Numbered from the stretch's first letter, positions 28,698-37,723 are shown. The stretch is DNA of 47,830 nucleotides from Thiosulfatihalobacter marinus (GCF_016019955.1 NZ_JAECRZ010000018.1:1-47830), one strand, 5' to 3'. Translations and numbers: made by a program. The notes: a model not told the origin generated them from the letters alone.

Positions 28698-28749
28698 GCA
28701 AACCTGCATCGATGCCCGCCGACGGCGGGCACTTGCGTTTGCATGCAGG
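28698..28749. other. Nested inverted repeats downstream of the GlxA gene
   Basis: A 7-bp stem GCCCGCC/GGCGGGC (28714-28720 with 28724-28730) is enclosed by two alternative outer stems: GCAAAC/GTTTGC (28698-28703, 28737-28742) and CCTGCAT/ATGCAGG (28703-28709, 28743-28749). The outer stems exclude each other. There is no T-run, so this is not a standard terminator. The rest of 28684-28896 shows nothing I can name. Confidence 0.45.
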
Positions 28750-28896
28750 GTGTCCGGCATTGGTGCTCTCAGGTGTTGCTTTGTCCGTTACCCGGGTATT
28801 TGCCGGCACAATGCCGCAGCAGGATTCTGGGCAAACCTTATCTGAAAAGACGACTGACGCTTGAAGAAACCTGTCGGCAACCGATTTAGCTTTGGC

Positions 28897-29313
28897 TTAG
28901 AACAGGCGGAAAAGTTTATCAAAATCCGTATCATACTGGATTGAAAGAACGACCCGTCTGCCATCGCGCGCGTGCAGTAGCAGATAAACGTAGAAATATT
29001 CGCCTTTCTCGGTCCAAAAGGCCAACATTTCCTGGCGGAAACCGCCCTTCAGCGCCTCGGACCGCACTGTGTCGCTACCGGTGAAGGCGCCCTCGTAAAG
29101 TGCCTGAAGCTGGCCGTTCAACCCGGCGATTTCGTCGTTGCTCAGCGCGGCGTCGGGGCGCAGAAAGTCCACTGCATTGCCCAGTTCCCCAGCCATGATC
29201 AATTCACTGAACCGGGCCAGCCCCTCGTTAAAGGCGGTGCGCTGATTTTCCTGGGCTGTCAGCGGTAGCGCGGCCAACAACAACAAAAGAACCGTCGGAA
29301 GAATTCGAAACAT
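28897..29313 (-). CDS. Small secreted protein of unknown function
   Basis: 138 residues. A clear signal peptide runs to about residue 20 (Leu-Leu-Leu-Leu-Leu-Ala-Ala-Leu-Pro-Leu-Thr-Ala). The mature 118 residues look like a small alpha+beta domain, reminiscent of NTF2-like or DUF-type periplasmic domains, but I do not recognise the family. It lies 38 bp downstream of the sugar dehydrogenase-like gene on the same strand and is probably cotranscribed. No catalytic motif is visible. Confidence 0.7.
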   Translation of the reverse strand: MFRILPTVLLLLLAALPLTAQENQRTAFNEGLARFSELIMAGELGNAVDFLRPDAALSNDEIAGLNGQLQALYEGAFTGSDTVRSEALKGGFRQEMLAFWTEKGEYFYVYLLLHARDGRRVVLSIQYDTDFDKLFRLF

Positions 29314-29351
29314 TAAGCTAACCTGTTATTGTCTATGCAATTATGTGTACC

Positions 29352-30455
29352 CTATCCGCCCGGTGTCAGCCGGTAAAGCGCTCCGCGCCCCTCCGACAGG
29401 AACCAGATGCTGCCATCCGGTGCTTCACGGATGTCGCGTACCCGTATGGTGTGGGACGATGCGATGCGTTCGCGTTCCTGCATCGGCTGCCCGGACAGGC
29501 GTGAAATGAGATCGAATTTCAGGCTGCCGACAAATATCTGCCCCCGCCAGGCAGGCCACAGCTTGCCCGAATAAATCATCATGCCCGAGGGTGCGATGGA
29601 CGGATCCCAGTAATAGGCGGGTTGTTTCATACCGGGCCTGGCGGTGCCTTCGCCGATCTTGCGCCCGGAATAATGCACCCCGTACGAAATGACCGGCCAG
29701 CCGTAATTTGCTCCCCGCTCGATCCGGTTGATTTCATCGCCGCCCCTGGCCCCGTGTTCCACGGCCCAAAGTTGCCCTGCGCTGTCCAGCGCGCCACCCT
29801 GAGGGTTGCGGTGCCCGTAGGACCAGATTTCCGGCTCGACCCCGGCCCGCCCGAGAAAAGGATTGCCCGGTGCCGCGCGCCCGTCGCGCGTAATACGCAG
29901 GATACTGCCATTGTGGCGCGACAGGTCCTGGGCCGAGTCAGGGTCGGCCCTGTCGCCAAGGGTGACAAACAGGGTGCCGTCACGCGCCTCGACAAGGCGG
30001 CTGCCGAAATGGCGCCCGCCGTCGCTGCCCGGCGTCATTTCCAGGATCGTCGTGACATCGCCAAGCCGGGCGCCGTCCTGCGACAGCCGCGCCCGCGCCA
30101 CCGCGGTACCCGCGCCGCCCCTTTGCCGTTTGGAATAGGTGAGGAAAATCTCGCGACGCCGGGCAAAATCGCGTGGGATCAGAATGTCCATCAAACCGCC
30201 CTGCCCGCGCGCCACCACATTGGGTACACCCGCGACGTCATGCAGCCAGCCGTCCTCGTCCAAACGCCTCAGCTTGCCGCTGCGTTCGGTGATCAGAACC
30301 TCGCCCGATGGCAGAAAGCCAAAGCCCCATGGAGTGCGCAGGCCCGAGGCCATCTCTTCGATCCGGGCAAGTTCGGCACCGGTCTGGATCACCTCGGCCT
30401 GAACACCGGTCACGGCGACGGCCCAGAACAAAATGGCGAGGGTCTTGAAAAACAT
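29352..30455 (-). CDS. PQQ-dependent sugar dehydrogenase family protein (YliI/Asd-like)
   Basis: 367 residues from ATG 30455 (GGAGT eight bases before it; an in-frame TTG lies two codons upstream). It has a signal peptide of about 22 residues. The mature protein is a six-bladed propeller with Thr-Pro-Trp-Gly-Phe near residue 44, Gln-Gly-Gly-Leu-Met-Asp, His-Phe-Gly-Ser-Arg, Gly-His-Arg-Asn-Pro-Gln-Gly and Asn-Tyr-Gly-Trp-Pro, matching soluble aldose dehydrogenases that use pyrroloquinoline quinone in the periplasm. PQQ synthesis genes are not in view. The actual substrate is unknown. Confidence 0.9.
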   Translation of the reverse strand: MFFKTLAILFWAVAVTGVQAEVIQTGAELARIEEMASGLRTPWGFGFLPSGEVLITERSGKLRRLDEDGWLHDVAGVPNVVARGQGGLMDILIPRDFARRREIFLTYSKRQRGGAGTAVARARLSQDGARLGDVTTILEMTPGSDGGRHFGSRLVEARDGTLFVTLGDRADPDSAQDLSRHNGSILRITRDGRAAPGNPFLGRAGVEPEIWSYGHRNPQGGALDSAGQLWAVEHGARGGDEINRIERGANYGWPVISYGVHYSGRKIGEGTARPGMKQPAYYWDPSIAPSGMMIYSGKLWPAWRGQIFVGSLKFDLISRLSGQPMQERERIASSHTIRVRDIREAPDGSIWFLSEGRGALYRLTPGG

Positions 30456-30615
30456 GGACAATACTCCGGCGGAATCGGTCTGTCGGAAACTAGCACGAAT
30501 TGCGATACACCCCGTGAACTAGGTGATCAAATTCTGGTCAGTTGCCCCTTTTCTTTTGAATGCCCCCCGCTTAGGCTCTTTGCTGGAACAAAAAAACCAA
30601 TCTGGGAGTGTACCA

Positions 30616-31800
30616 ATGAAAAAACTGCTTTTGGCGACAGCCGCGGGCGCGTTGCTGGCTGGAGCGGCCTCGGCCGAGGAAATCAAGCTGGGCGTGATCA
30701 TGGGCTTTACGGGGCCGATCGAATCCCTGACGCCGGCGATGGCCGCGGGTGGCGAACTGGCGATGAAGGAAGTCAGCGAATCCGGCAAGCTGTTGGGCGG
30801 TTCGACTGTTGTCCCCGTGCGCGGCGATTCGACCTGCGTGGATGCCGGCGCGGCGACCGCTGCCGCCGAACGCCTGATCACCTCCGACGGAGTCAAGGGC
30901 ATCGTGGGCGCGGACTGTTCCGGTGTCACGGGCGCGATCCTGTCGAATGTGGCCATGCCCAATGGCGTTGTGATGATCTCGCCCTCGGCGACCTCACCGG
31001 CGCTGTCGAACGCCGAGGATAACGGCGTATTCTTCCGCACGTCGCCGTCGGATGCGCGCCAGGGTCAGGTCATGGCGGATGTGCTGATGGAAAAGGGCTT
31101 CAAATCGGCCGCCATCACCTACACCAACAACGACTATGGCAAGGGTCTTGCGGACAGCATCGCCGCCGCCTTCAAGGAAAAGGGTGGCGAAGTCACCGCG
31201 GTAACAGCGCATGAAGACGGCAAGGCAGACTATTCGGCCGAAGTTGGCGCGCTGGCATCTGCCGGAGGCGATATCCTGATTGTCGCCGGTTATGTGGACC
31301 AGGGTGGTCCCGGCATCATCCGGGCGGCGCTTGACACCGGTGCATTCGACACATTCGCGCTGCCCGATGGCATGATCGGCGCGGCCCTGGAAGCCAACTT
31401 TGGCGACGAAATCGAGGGCTCTGTCGGTACGGTGCCAGGTGGCGAAGCCACCAACACGGATATGATCGTCAAGATGATCATGTCGGATTCCTATGACTCG
31501 TCTGGCCCCTACATCGGAGAAAGCTACGATGCGGCGGCGCTGATTATGCTGGCCATGCAGGCCGCCGGCTCGTCCGATCCGCAAGTCTACAAGGACAAGG
31601 TCATGGACGTGGCCAACGCGCCGGGCGAGAAAATCAATACCGGTGAACTGGCCAAGGGTCTGGAAATTCTGGCAGCCGGCGGCGAGATCGATTATGTCGG
31701 TGCGACGGCGGTCGAATTGATCGGCGGCGGCGAAGCGGCTGGCGGCTATCGTGAAATCGTCATCGAAGGTGGCAAGATCACAACCGCCCAGTTCCGCTGA
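30616..31800 (+). CDS. ABC transporter substrate-binding protein, branched-chain amino acid type
   Basis: 394 residues, start at Met-Lys-Lys-Leu-Leu-Leu after GGGAGTG. Signal peptide 1-20 (Ala-Ser-Ala-Glu-Glu). The mature part is a type I periplasmic binding protein: Leu-Gly-Val-Ile-Met-Gly-Phe-Thr-Gly-Pro-Ile, a Ser-Pro-Ser-Ala-Thr-Ser-Pro segment of the ligand cleft, and Phe-Phe-Arg-Thr-Ser-Pro-Ser-Asp. It would deliver an amino acid or similar molecule to the permease pair encoded downstream. A terminator after it suggests it is made in excess over the other subunits. The ligand is not certain. Confidence 0.92.
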   Translation: MKKLLLATAAGALLAGAASAEEIKLGVIMGFTGPIESLTPAMAAGGELAMKEVSESGKLLGGSTVVPVRGDSTCVDAGAATAAAERLITSDGVKGIVGADCSGVTGAILSNVAMPNGVVMISPSATSPALSNAEDNGVFFRTSPSDARQGQVMADVLMEKGFKSAAITYTNNDYGKGLADSIAAAFKEKGGEVTAVTAHEDGKADYSAEVGALASAGGDILIVAGYVDQGGPGIIRAALDTGAFDTFALPDGMIGAALEANFGDEIEGSVGTVPGGEATNTDMIVKMIMSDSYDSSGPYIGESYDAAALIMLAMQAAGSSDPQVYKDKVMDVANAPGEKINTGELAKGLEILAAGGEIDYVGATAVELIGGGEAAGGYREIVIEGGKITTAQFR

Positions 31801-31823
31801 TCTCACGACTGAAAAGAAAAAAG

Positions 31824-31853
31824 AACAGCTCGGCGCTTGTCCGGGCTGTTTTT
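31824..31853 (+). terminator. Partial terminator after the substrate-binding protein gene
   Basis: AACAGCTCGG (31824-31833) pairs with CCGGGCTGTT (31841-31850; one G-U), then T-run. Readthrough would feed the four downstream genes. Confidence 0.75.
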
Positions 31854-31914
31854 CCATATATAAGGCGCGGCCAGAATCGCGGACACGCATAACTCACAGG
31901 GGGGGGCGTGAGAC

Positions 31915-32697
31915 ATGATCGTCGTGCAGGACGTTCACAAGCACTTTGGCGGCTTTCGGGCCGTGGATGGTGCGTCGCTGGCCATTGAACCAGGCTCCAT
32001 CACCGGGCTGATTGGCCCAAATGGCGCCGGAAAAACTACCCTTTTCAATGTGATCGCCGGGGTTCTTGAACCAACCTCCGGCACAGTCACCATGGATGGC
32101 GAGGATATCACGGGCTTGCCGCCGCACGCGCTGTTTCACAAGGGGTTGCTGCGAACTTTCCAGATCGCGCACGAATTTTCGTCAATGAGCTGCCGGGAAA
32201 ACCTGATGATGGTCCCGGGCGGACAATCTGGCGAAACGCTGTGGAACACGTGGTTCGGGCGCAAACGTATCGCTGATGAGGAACGCGCGCTACGCGCCAA
32301 GGCGGATGAAGTTCTGGAATTCCTGACCATCGAACATCTGGCCGATCACAAGGCCGGTCAGGTTTCGGGTGGTCAGAAAAAGCTGCTGGAACTGGGGCGC
32401 ACCATGATGGTGGACGCCAAGATCGTGTTTCTTGACGAGGTGGGCGCAGGGGTGAACCGTACCCTGCTCAACACCATCGGCGACGCAATCATCCGGCTGA
32501 ACAAGGAACGCAATTACACCTTTGTCGTGATCGAACACGACATGGATTTCATTGGCCGCCTGTGCGACCCGGTGATCTGCATGGCAGAGGGCAAGGTGTT
32601 GGCCACCGGTACGCTGGATCAGATCAAGGCCAACGAACAGGTGATCGAGGCCTATCTGGGCACCGGTCTCAAGAACAAGGACAAGGTAGGGGCATGA
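31915..32697 (+). CDS. livG: ABC transporter ATP-binding protein LivG-like
   Basis: 260 residues. Walker A is Gly-Pro-Asn-Gly-Ala-Gly-Lys-Thr-Thr near residue 37, signature Val-Ser-Gly-Gly-Gln-Lys-Lys-Leu-Leu-Glu, Walker B Ile-Val-Phe-Leu-Asp-Glu. The Arg-Thr-Phe-Gln-Ile segment and the C-terminal Ala-Tyr-Leu-Gly fit LivG, one of the two ATPases of branched-chain amino acid type importers. Its stop overlaps the next start as ATGA. The usual Glu-Pro after Walker B is Glu-Val here, as in some LivG proteins. Confidence 0.94.
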   Translation: MIVVQDVHKHFGGFRAVDGASLAIEPGSITGLIGPNGAGKTTLFNVIAGVLEPTSGTVTMDGEDITGLPPHALFHKGLLRTFQIAHEFSSMSCRENLMMVPGGQSGETLWNTWFGRKRIADEERALRAKADEVLEFLTIEHLADHKAGQVSGGQKKLLELGRTMMVDAKIVFLDEVGAGVNRTLLNTIGDAIIRLNKERNYTFVVIEHDMDFIGRLCDPVICMAEGKVLATGTLDQIKANEQVIEAYLGTGLKNKDKVGA

Positions 32698-33518
32698 GCA
32701 ACGGCGACTATGGCGACCGGGGCAACAAGGATGCCTCGATTGCGAACCCCAGGGGCAGCGGCGAAATGCGACCTTCCGGGGGAACCGGCAAGGAAATGAA
32801 CACCCACAGCGCCTTTCTGGTTGGTGACAGCATGACCGGCGGATATGGAAAATCCGGCCCGGATATCCTGCATGATTGCACCGTGGCCGTGGATCCGGGC
32901 GAAATCGCGGTCATCGTCGGCCCCAACGGAGCGGGCAAATCCACGGCAATGAAGGCCGTTTTCGGAATGCTCGATCTGCGACAGGGGTCGGTCCGGCTGG
33001 ACGGCGAGGACATCACCAACCTGTCGCCTCAGGACCGGGTGGTCAAGGGGATGGGGTTTGTGCCGCAAACCTCCAACATATTCACTTCGATGACGGTCGA
33101 GGAAAACCTGGAAATGGGTGCCTTCATCCGGCGCGACGATTTCACCGAGACGATGGCGCAGGTCTATGACCTGTTCCCGATCCTGCGCGAAAAGCGTAAC
33201 CAGCCGGCCGGAGAGCTGTCCGGCGGGCAGCGTCAACAGGTGGCCGTGGGCCGCGCGCTGATGACCAAACCCAAGGTGCTGATGCTGGATGAACCCACCG
33301 CCGGTGTATCGCCGATCGTGATGGACGAATTGTTCGACCGCATCATCGAGGTGTCCCGCACCGGCATTCCGATCCTGATGGTGGAACAGAACGCCCGCCA
33401 GGCGCTTGAAATCGCAGACAAGGGCTATGTCCTCGTTCAGGGTCGCAACGCCTATACCGGCACCGGCAAGGACCTTCTGGCCGATCCCGAAGTCCGCAAA
33501 TCCTTTTTGGGGGGCTGA
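32694..33518 (+). CDS. livF: ABC transporter ATP-binding protein LivF-like
   Basis: 274 residues from ATG 32694, supported by GTAGGGG and the ATGA overlap with livG. The first about 34 residues are low-complexity Gly/Asn/Ser-rich and not typical; an internal ATG at 32796 would give 240 residues, the usual LivF length. Walker A is Gly-Pro-Asn-Gly-Ala-Gly-Lys-Ser-Thr, signature Leu-Ser-Gly-Gly-Gln-Arg-Gln-Gln, Walker B Val-Leu-Met-Leu-Asp-Glu-Pro-Thr-Ala-Gly. It pairs with LivG to power the importer. Confidence 0.93.
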   Translation: MSNGDYGDRGNKDASIANPRGSGEMRPSGGTGKEMNTHSAFLVGDSMTGGYGKSGPDILHDCTVAVDPGEIAVIVGPNGAGKSTAMKAVFGMLDLRQGSVRLDGEDITNLSPQDRVVKGMGFVPQTSNIFTSMTVEENLEMGAFIRRDDFTETMAQVYDLFPILREKRNQPAGELSGGQRQQVAVGRALMTKPKVLMLDEPTAGVSPIVMDELFDRIIEVSRTGIPILMVEQNARQALEIADKGYVLVQGRNAYTGTGKDLLADPEVRKSFLGG

Positions 33519-33520
33519 CC

Positions 33521-34531
33521 ATGGATTTCCTAAACGCCATCGTGGCGCTGTCCAACTTTGTCCTGATCCCCGCCATTGCCTATGGCAGTCAACTTGCGCT
33601 TGGTGCGCTGGGGGTGACACTGATCTATGGCATCCTGCGCTTCTCCAACTTCGCCCATGGCGATACCATGGCCTTTGGCGCGATGATTGCCGTTATGGTA
33701 ACATGGTGGTTCCAGTCCATGGGCCTGAACTTTGGCCCGTTGCCCACCGCGCTTCTTGCATTGCCCTTCGCTATCTTGGGCACGATGGTACTTGTGCTGA
33801 TAACAGATCGAATGGTCTACAAGTTCTACCGCGAGCAAAAGGCCAAGCCGGTGATCCTGGTGATCGTGTCCATGGGCGTGATGTTCATCATGAACGGTCT
33901 TGTGCGCTTCATCATCGGCCCGAATGATCAGAAATTTGCCGATGGCGAACGTTTCATCATCTCGGTACGCGACTTCAAGGCCATGACCGGCCTCAAGGAA
34001 GGTCTGGCCATCAAGACGACCCAGGGTATCACCGTGGTGGTGGCCGTGATCTGTGTGGCCCTTCTGTTCTGGTTTCTTAACCGCACCCGCACGGGCAAAT
34101 CCATGCGCGCCTATTCCGATAACGAGGATCTGGCGCTTCTGTCGGGCATCAATCCGGAACGCGTGGTCATGTACACATGGCTGATCGTGGCCGCGCTGGC
34201 CACCACGGCGGGGGTGCTTTATGGCCTCGACAAAAGCTTCAAGCCGTTTGTCTATTTTCAGTTGCTGCTGCCGATCTTTGCAAGCGCCATCGTCGGCGGC
34301 CTCGGCAGCCCAGTGGGCGCCATCGCAGGTGGTTTCGTGATCGCATTCTCCGAGGTCACAATTACCTATGCCTGGAAAAAAGTACTGGTCTACCTGATGC
34401 CGGAAAGCCTCGAACCTGACGGGCTCGTTCAACTGCTCAGCACGGACTACAAGTTCGCGGTCAGCTTCGTGATCCTGATCGTGGTGCTGCTGTTCAAGCC
34501 CACCGGCCTGTTCAAGGGGAAATCGGTATGA
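33521..34531 (+). CDS. livH: ABC transporter permease LivH-like
   Basis: 336 residues with about eight membrane segments. It begins two bases after the livF stop. Tyr-Gly-Ile-Leu-Arg-Phe-Ser-Asn-Phe-Ala-His-Gly near residue 43 is the LivH signature, and Gly-Gly-Leu-Gly-Ser-Pro-Val-Gly-Ala follows near residue 263. It forms half of the inner-membrane channel. Its C-terminus overlaps livM by 4 bp. Confidence 0.94.
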   Translation: MDFLNAIVALSNFVLIPAIAYGSQLALGALGVTLIYGILRFSNFAHGDTMAFGAMIAVMVTWWFQSMGLNFGPLPTALLALPFAILGTMVLVLITDRMVYKFYREQKAKPVILVIVSMGVMFIMNGLVRFIIGPNDQKFADGERFIISVRDFKAMTGLKEGLAIKTTQGITVVVAVICVALLFWFLNRTRTGKSMRAYSDNEDLALLSGINPERVVMYTWLIVAALATTAGVLYGLDKSFKPFVYFQLLLPIFASAIVGGLGSPVGAIAGGFVIAFSEVTITYAWKKVLVYLMPESLEPDGLVQLLSTDYKFAVSFVILIVVLLFKPTGLFKGKSV

Positions 34532-35832
34532 CTGATGTTTTGAAAAATACCCTTCTCTTTGCTGCCGTTGGAACGCTGATCCTGCTGACAGGGCTCATGC
34601 AAAGTTGGAATTCGGCGCTGCTGATCCTGAACATGGGGCTGATTTCGGCCATCATGGCGCTGGGGGTCAATCTGCAATGGGGATTTGCAGGTTTGTTCAA
34701 CGTGGGGGTCATGGGGTTTGTCGCCCTGGGTGGGCTTGGCGTGGTTCTGACCTCGGTAGATCCAGTAGGCGAAGCCTGGGCGGCGGGCGGCATCCGCGTG
34801 ATCATCGGTCTGCTGGCCGGTGCCGGAACAATCGTCGGGGCGGCCTTGGTGTACCAGAACCTGCCGGCCGGGCGTAGCCGCAACTTGCTGTTGATCTTGG
34901 TTCTGTTGGGCGGGTTCTTCCTCTATCGCGCGATCTTCGATCCCGGCGTGGCCGCCGTCGAGACCGTGAACCCTGCCGGAACAGGTTTCCTCGGCGGGCT
35001 TGGCCTGCCTGTACTCCTCGCCTGGCCCATAGGCGGTCTGTTGGCCGCCGGCGCCGCCTGGCTGATCGGCAAGACAGCCCTGGGCCTGCGGTCGGACTAT
35101 CTGGCCATCGCCACGCTTGGCATTGCCGAAATCGTGATCGCGGTGATGAAAAACGAAGATTGGCTGGCACGCGGCGTCAAGAACGTGGTCGGCCTGCCGC
35201 GCCCCGTGCCCTACGAGATCGACCTGCAACAATCCGCCAGCTTTGTCTCCCGCGCCGAAGGTCTTGGGATCGATCCGGTCACGGCCTCGACACTCTACGT
35301 CAAGCTGGGCTACGCGGCGCTGTTTGCCACTGTGCTGCTGATCATCTTCCTGATGGCCCAGGCCGCGCTGAAAAGCCCTTGGGGCCGCATGATGCGCGCG
35401 ATACGCGACAACGAGGTCGCCGCCGAGGCCATGGGCAAGGATGTCACGCGCCGCCATTTACACATCTTCGTGCTCGGGTCCGCTGTCTGTGGCATTGCCG
35501 GAGCGATGATGACCACGCTGGATGGCCAGCTCACGCCAGGCACCTACCAGCCGCTGCGCTATACCTTCCTTGTGTGGGTCATGGTGATCGTGGGCGGATC
35601 CGGCAACAATCTTGGCGCGGTCCTTGGCGGCTTCCTGATCTGGTTCCTCTGGGTTCAGGTCGAGCCGATCGGCCTGTGGCTCATGGAAATGATCACCATA
35701 GGCATGGCCGAGGACAACGGCTTGCGCCAACACCTGATCGACAGCGCCGCCCATATGCGCCTCCTGACCATGGGAGTGATTCTTCTGGTGGTCCTTCGGT
35801 TCAGTCCGCGTGGCCTGATACCCGAAAAATAA
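34528..35832 (+). CDS. livM: ABC transporter permease LivM-like
   Basis: 434 residues, ATGA overlap with livH. The motif Asn-Leu-Gln-Trp-Gly-Phe-Ala-Gly-Leu-Phe-Asn-Val-Gly near residue 50 and the coupling-loop sequence Ala-Ile-Arg-Asp-Asn-Glu-Val-Ala-Ala-Glu-Ala-Met-Gly-Lys near residue 290 are LivM features. An insertion of about 70 hydrophobic residues (roughly 88-165) before the conserved core makes it longer than many LivM proteins. It completes the five-gene importer and is followed by a terminator. Confidence 0.94.
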   Translation: MTDVLKNTLLFAAVGTLILLTGLMQSWNSALLILNMGLISAIMALGVNLQWGFAGLFNVGVMGFVALGGLGVVLTSVDPVGEAWAAGGIRVIIGLLAGAGTIVGAALVYQNLPAGRSRNLLLILVLLGGFFLYRAIFDPGVAAVETVNPAGTGFLGGLGLPVLLAWPIGGLLAAGAAWLIGKTALGLRSDYLAIATLGIAEIVIAVMKNEDWLARGVKNVVGLPRPVPYEIDLQQSASFVSRAEGLGIDPVTASTLYVKLGYAALFATVLLIIFLMAQAALKSPWGRMMRAIRDNEVAAEAMGKDVTRRHLHIFVLGSAVCGIAGAMMTTLDGQLTPGTYQPLRYTFLVWVMVIVGGSGNNLGAVLGGFLIWFLWVQVEPIGLWLMEMITIGMAEDNGLRQHLIDSAAHMRLLTMGVILLVVLRFSPRGLIPEK

Positions 35833-35840
35833 CATCAAAA

Positions 35841-35867
35841 GGGGCGCCCAATCCCGATGGGCGCCCC
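35841..35867 (+). terminator. Strong hairpin ending the liv-type operon
   Basis: GGGGCGCCCA (35841-35850) pairs exactly with TGGGCGCCCC (35858-35867), loop of 7, then ATCTTCATTTT. The T-run is interrupted. Confidence 0.7.
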
Positions 35868-35868
35868 T

Positions 35869-35893
35869 ATCTTCATTTTGCCTGAAAATACTC
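35869..35893. repeat. Copy 2 of a short intergenic motif
   Basis: Matches 8331-8354 with one inserted base and one substitution. Both copies lie just 3' of a gene or terminator. The following 90 bp to the HerA-like gene are very GC-rich with small inverted repeats and no gene. Confidence 0.5.
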
Positions 35894-35981
35894 CGGGGAG
35901 TCGCCGGATGGCGACGGGGCAGCGCCCCGCCCGACGCGCATCGCGCGTCACGCCCTGCGCGCCGCATGGCGCACTCTGAAA

Positions 35982-37529
35982 TTACCTTCCCCTGAACAAA
36001 CCGCCCAGGATCCCGCGCACGATCCGCCGTCCGGTCGTGCCCGACAGCTCCTTCACCACCATCTTGGTCATCGCCTCGCCGAATGTGTCATCCGCCCGCA
36101 CCCGCAACGTGCGCGACGTGGACCGGCTCACGCGCGAACCGGAATAGCGCCGCGCCGCATTGAACTCCCGACGCGCCGTGTCCATCTCCTCTTCCTGCGC
36201 CTCGGCCCGCTCTGCCTGCGCTGCCGCCTTGGAGGCGCGTTCGCGCAGGATCTCATAGGCTGACCTCCGATCAACGACCTCTTCGTACTTTCCGGCAACC
36301 GGAGAGATGGCAATCACCTGCTGCCGCATTGCCCCGTCAAGTGGTCCCAATTGTGACGAGGGTGGGCGGATCAGCGTGCGCTCCACGATCCCGGGCACCC
36401 CCTTCTTCATCAGCATCGATGTCACCGCCTCGCCCACGCCCACTTCGCGGATCGCGGCCTCGGTATCAAATCGCGGGTTTTCGCGATAGGTTTCGGCCGC
36501 CATGCGCAGCGCCTTGCGGTCACGCGCGGTAAAGGCGCGCAGTGCATGTTGCACGCGATTGCCCAACTGGCCCAGAATATCCTCGGGAATGTCATCAGGG
36601 TTTTGTGTGACGAAATACACTCCAACCCCCTTTGAGCGGATCAGGCGGGCCACCTGCTCCACCTTGTCCACAAGCGCCTTCGGAGCGTCCTCGAACAGCA
36701 GATGCGCCTCGTCAAAAAAGAAAACCAGCTTTGGCTTGTCCGGGTCGCCCACCTCGGGCAATTCCTCGAACAGTTCCGACAAAAGCCACAACAGGAAAGT
36801 CGCATATAGCCGGGGGGCGCCCATCAGCTTGTCCGCCGCCAGGATGTTGATCCGTCCACGCCCATCGACATCCGTGCGCATGATATCGCCAAGATCCAAC
36901 GCAGGTTCGCCAAACAGCTTGGCCCCACCCTGGTTTTCAAGCACCAGCAACCGCCTCTGAATCGCGCCGATCGAATTCACCGATACATTGCCGTAACGCA
37001 GTGCGAGGTCAGCACGGTTTTCACCGACCCACACCAGAAGCGATTGCAAATCCTTCAAGTCCAACAATGGCAAACCTTGCTCATCAGCCAATCGGAACGC
37101 GATGTTCAAAATGCCTTCCTGCGCCTCGGTCAACTCCATCAGCCGGGCCAATAGCAAGGGGCCCATCTCGGCGACCGTCGTTCGCACCGGATGACCTTGC
37201 TCGCCAAACAGATCCCAGAACGTGACCGGAAAGCTGTCATAGCGGTAGTTGTCAAAACCGATTTTCGCGGCGCGCTCGGCAAACGCGCCATGCAGTTTGA
37301 AGCCGTCGCTGCCCGCTGCCGCCAACCCCGACAGATCGCCTTTTACATCGGACAGGAATACCGGCACGCCAGCTGAACTAAACCCTTCCGCCAGGATTTG
37401 CAGAGTCACCGTTTTTCCGGTGCCTGTCGCCCCCGCAATCAGCCCGTGTCGATTGGCATATTTCAGGGCAAGCCCCTGTTTTTCAGTATAGTTTTCCCCA
37501 CCGCCACCAACGAATATCTTGCCGTCCAT
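35982..37529 (-). CDS. HerA-like ATPase (DUF853 family)
   Basis: 515 residues from ATG 37529, at [10 protein letters not shown]. Walker A is Gly-Ala-Thr-Gly-Thr-Gly-Lys-Thr near residue 35; Walker B is Leu-Val-Phe-Phe-Phe-Asp-Glu-Ala-His near residue 265. [17 protein letters not shown] is the DUF853 block. Residues about 425-475 form a charged coiled coil. These proteins are often called helicase HerA-like, but a helicase activity is unproven. It is a single gene here, with no NurA nuclease or Sir2 partner, so it is not a defence cassette by context. Confidence 0.9.
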   Translation of the reverse strand: MDGKIFVGGGGENYTEKQGLALKYANRHGLIAGATGTGKTVTLQILAEGFSSAGVPVFLSDVKGDLSGLAAAGSDGFKLHGAFAERAAKIGFDNYRYDSFPVTFWDLFGEQGHPVRTTVAEMGPLLLARLMELTEAQEGILNIAFRLADEQGLPLLDLKDLQSLLVWVGENRADLALRYGNVSVNSIGAIQRRLLVLENQGGAKLFGEPALDLGDIMRTDVDGRGRINILAADKLMGAPRLYATFLLWLLSELFEELPEVGDPDKPKLVFFFDEAHLLFEDAPKALVDKVEQVARLIRSKGVGVYFVTQNPDDIPEDILGQLGNRVQHALRAFTARDRKALRMAAETYRENPRFDTEAAIREVGVGEAVTSMLMKKGVPGIVERTLIRPPSSQLGPLDGAMRQQVIAISPVAGKYEEVVDRRSAYEILRERASKAAAQAERAEAQEEEMDTARREFNAARRYSGSRVSRSTSRTLRVRADDTFGEAMTKMVVKELSGTTGRRIVRGILGGLFRGR

Positions 37530-37599
37530 CGCCTGTTGTCCCTTTGTGCCTGGTAACTTTCCGTTCCTAAAGGACATTCTTAACCATTCTCGTCCAGTG

Positions 37600-37688
37600 T
37601 GAAACCTGCCTCGGGGACATGTCCTCCTTGCCTCGGGGTGACTTCCTCCCTGTCAGACTGGGCCGTGCACACTGCACGGCCATTTTTT
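37600..37688 (+). ncRNA. Candidate small RNA with tandem UCCUCC units
   Basis: Two 22-nt units, 37607-37628 and 37629-37650, share TGCCTCGGGG and TCCTCC and differ mainly in the five bases between them. Each can fold GGGG against CCTC. A strong terminator follows: 9-bp stem GGCCGTGCA/TGCACGGCC (37661-37681) and six T (37683-37688). Repeated CCUCC-type anti-Shine-Dalgarno motifs in tandem hairpins recall the CcsR (cuckoo) RNAs of Rhodobacter. The 5' end is guessed. Confidence 0.55.
37661..37688 (+). terminator. Intrinsic terminator of the first candidate small RNA
   Basis: Perfect 9-bp stem 37661-37669 with 37673-37681, three-base loop, then A and six T. Confidence 0.88.
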
Positions 37689-37723
37689 CGTGGAATATCA
37701 GGCAACAGCCCGATTTTTTACTG

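Noticed and set aside
33530..35457. Long minus-strand frames opposite livH and livM
   Set aside because: His/Gln/Asp/Gly-rich sequences typical of the reverse of GC-rich membrane-protein genes; no domain, and the plus genes are clear.
30616..35832. Urea (urtABCDE) rather than amino acid importer
   Set aside because: No urease genes nearby, and the gene order K-G-F-H-M with the LivH/LivM signatures does not point to Urt; the ligand is left open.
35982..37529. HerA-like ATPase as part of a HerA-based defence system
   Set aside because: No NurA, Sir2, DUF4297 or other effector gene adjoins it; the DUF853 type is a widespread single gene.
37607..37650. 22-nt tandem units as a CRISPR or protein-coding repeat
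   Set aside because: No spacers, only two units, and a terminator follows at once; frames through it lack a plausible start and domain.
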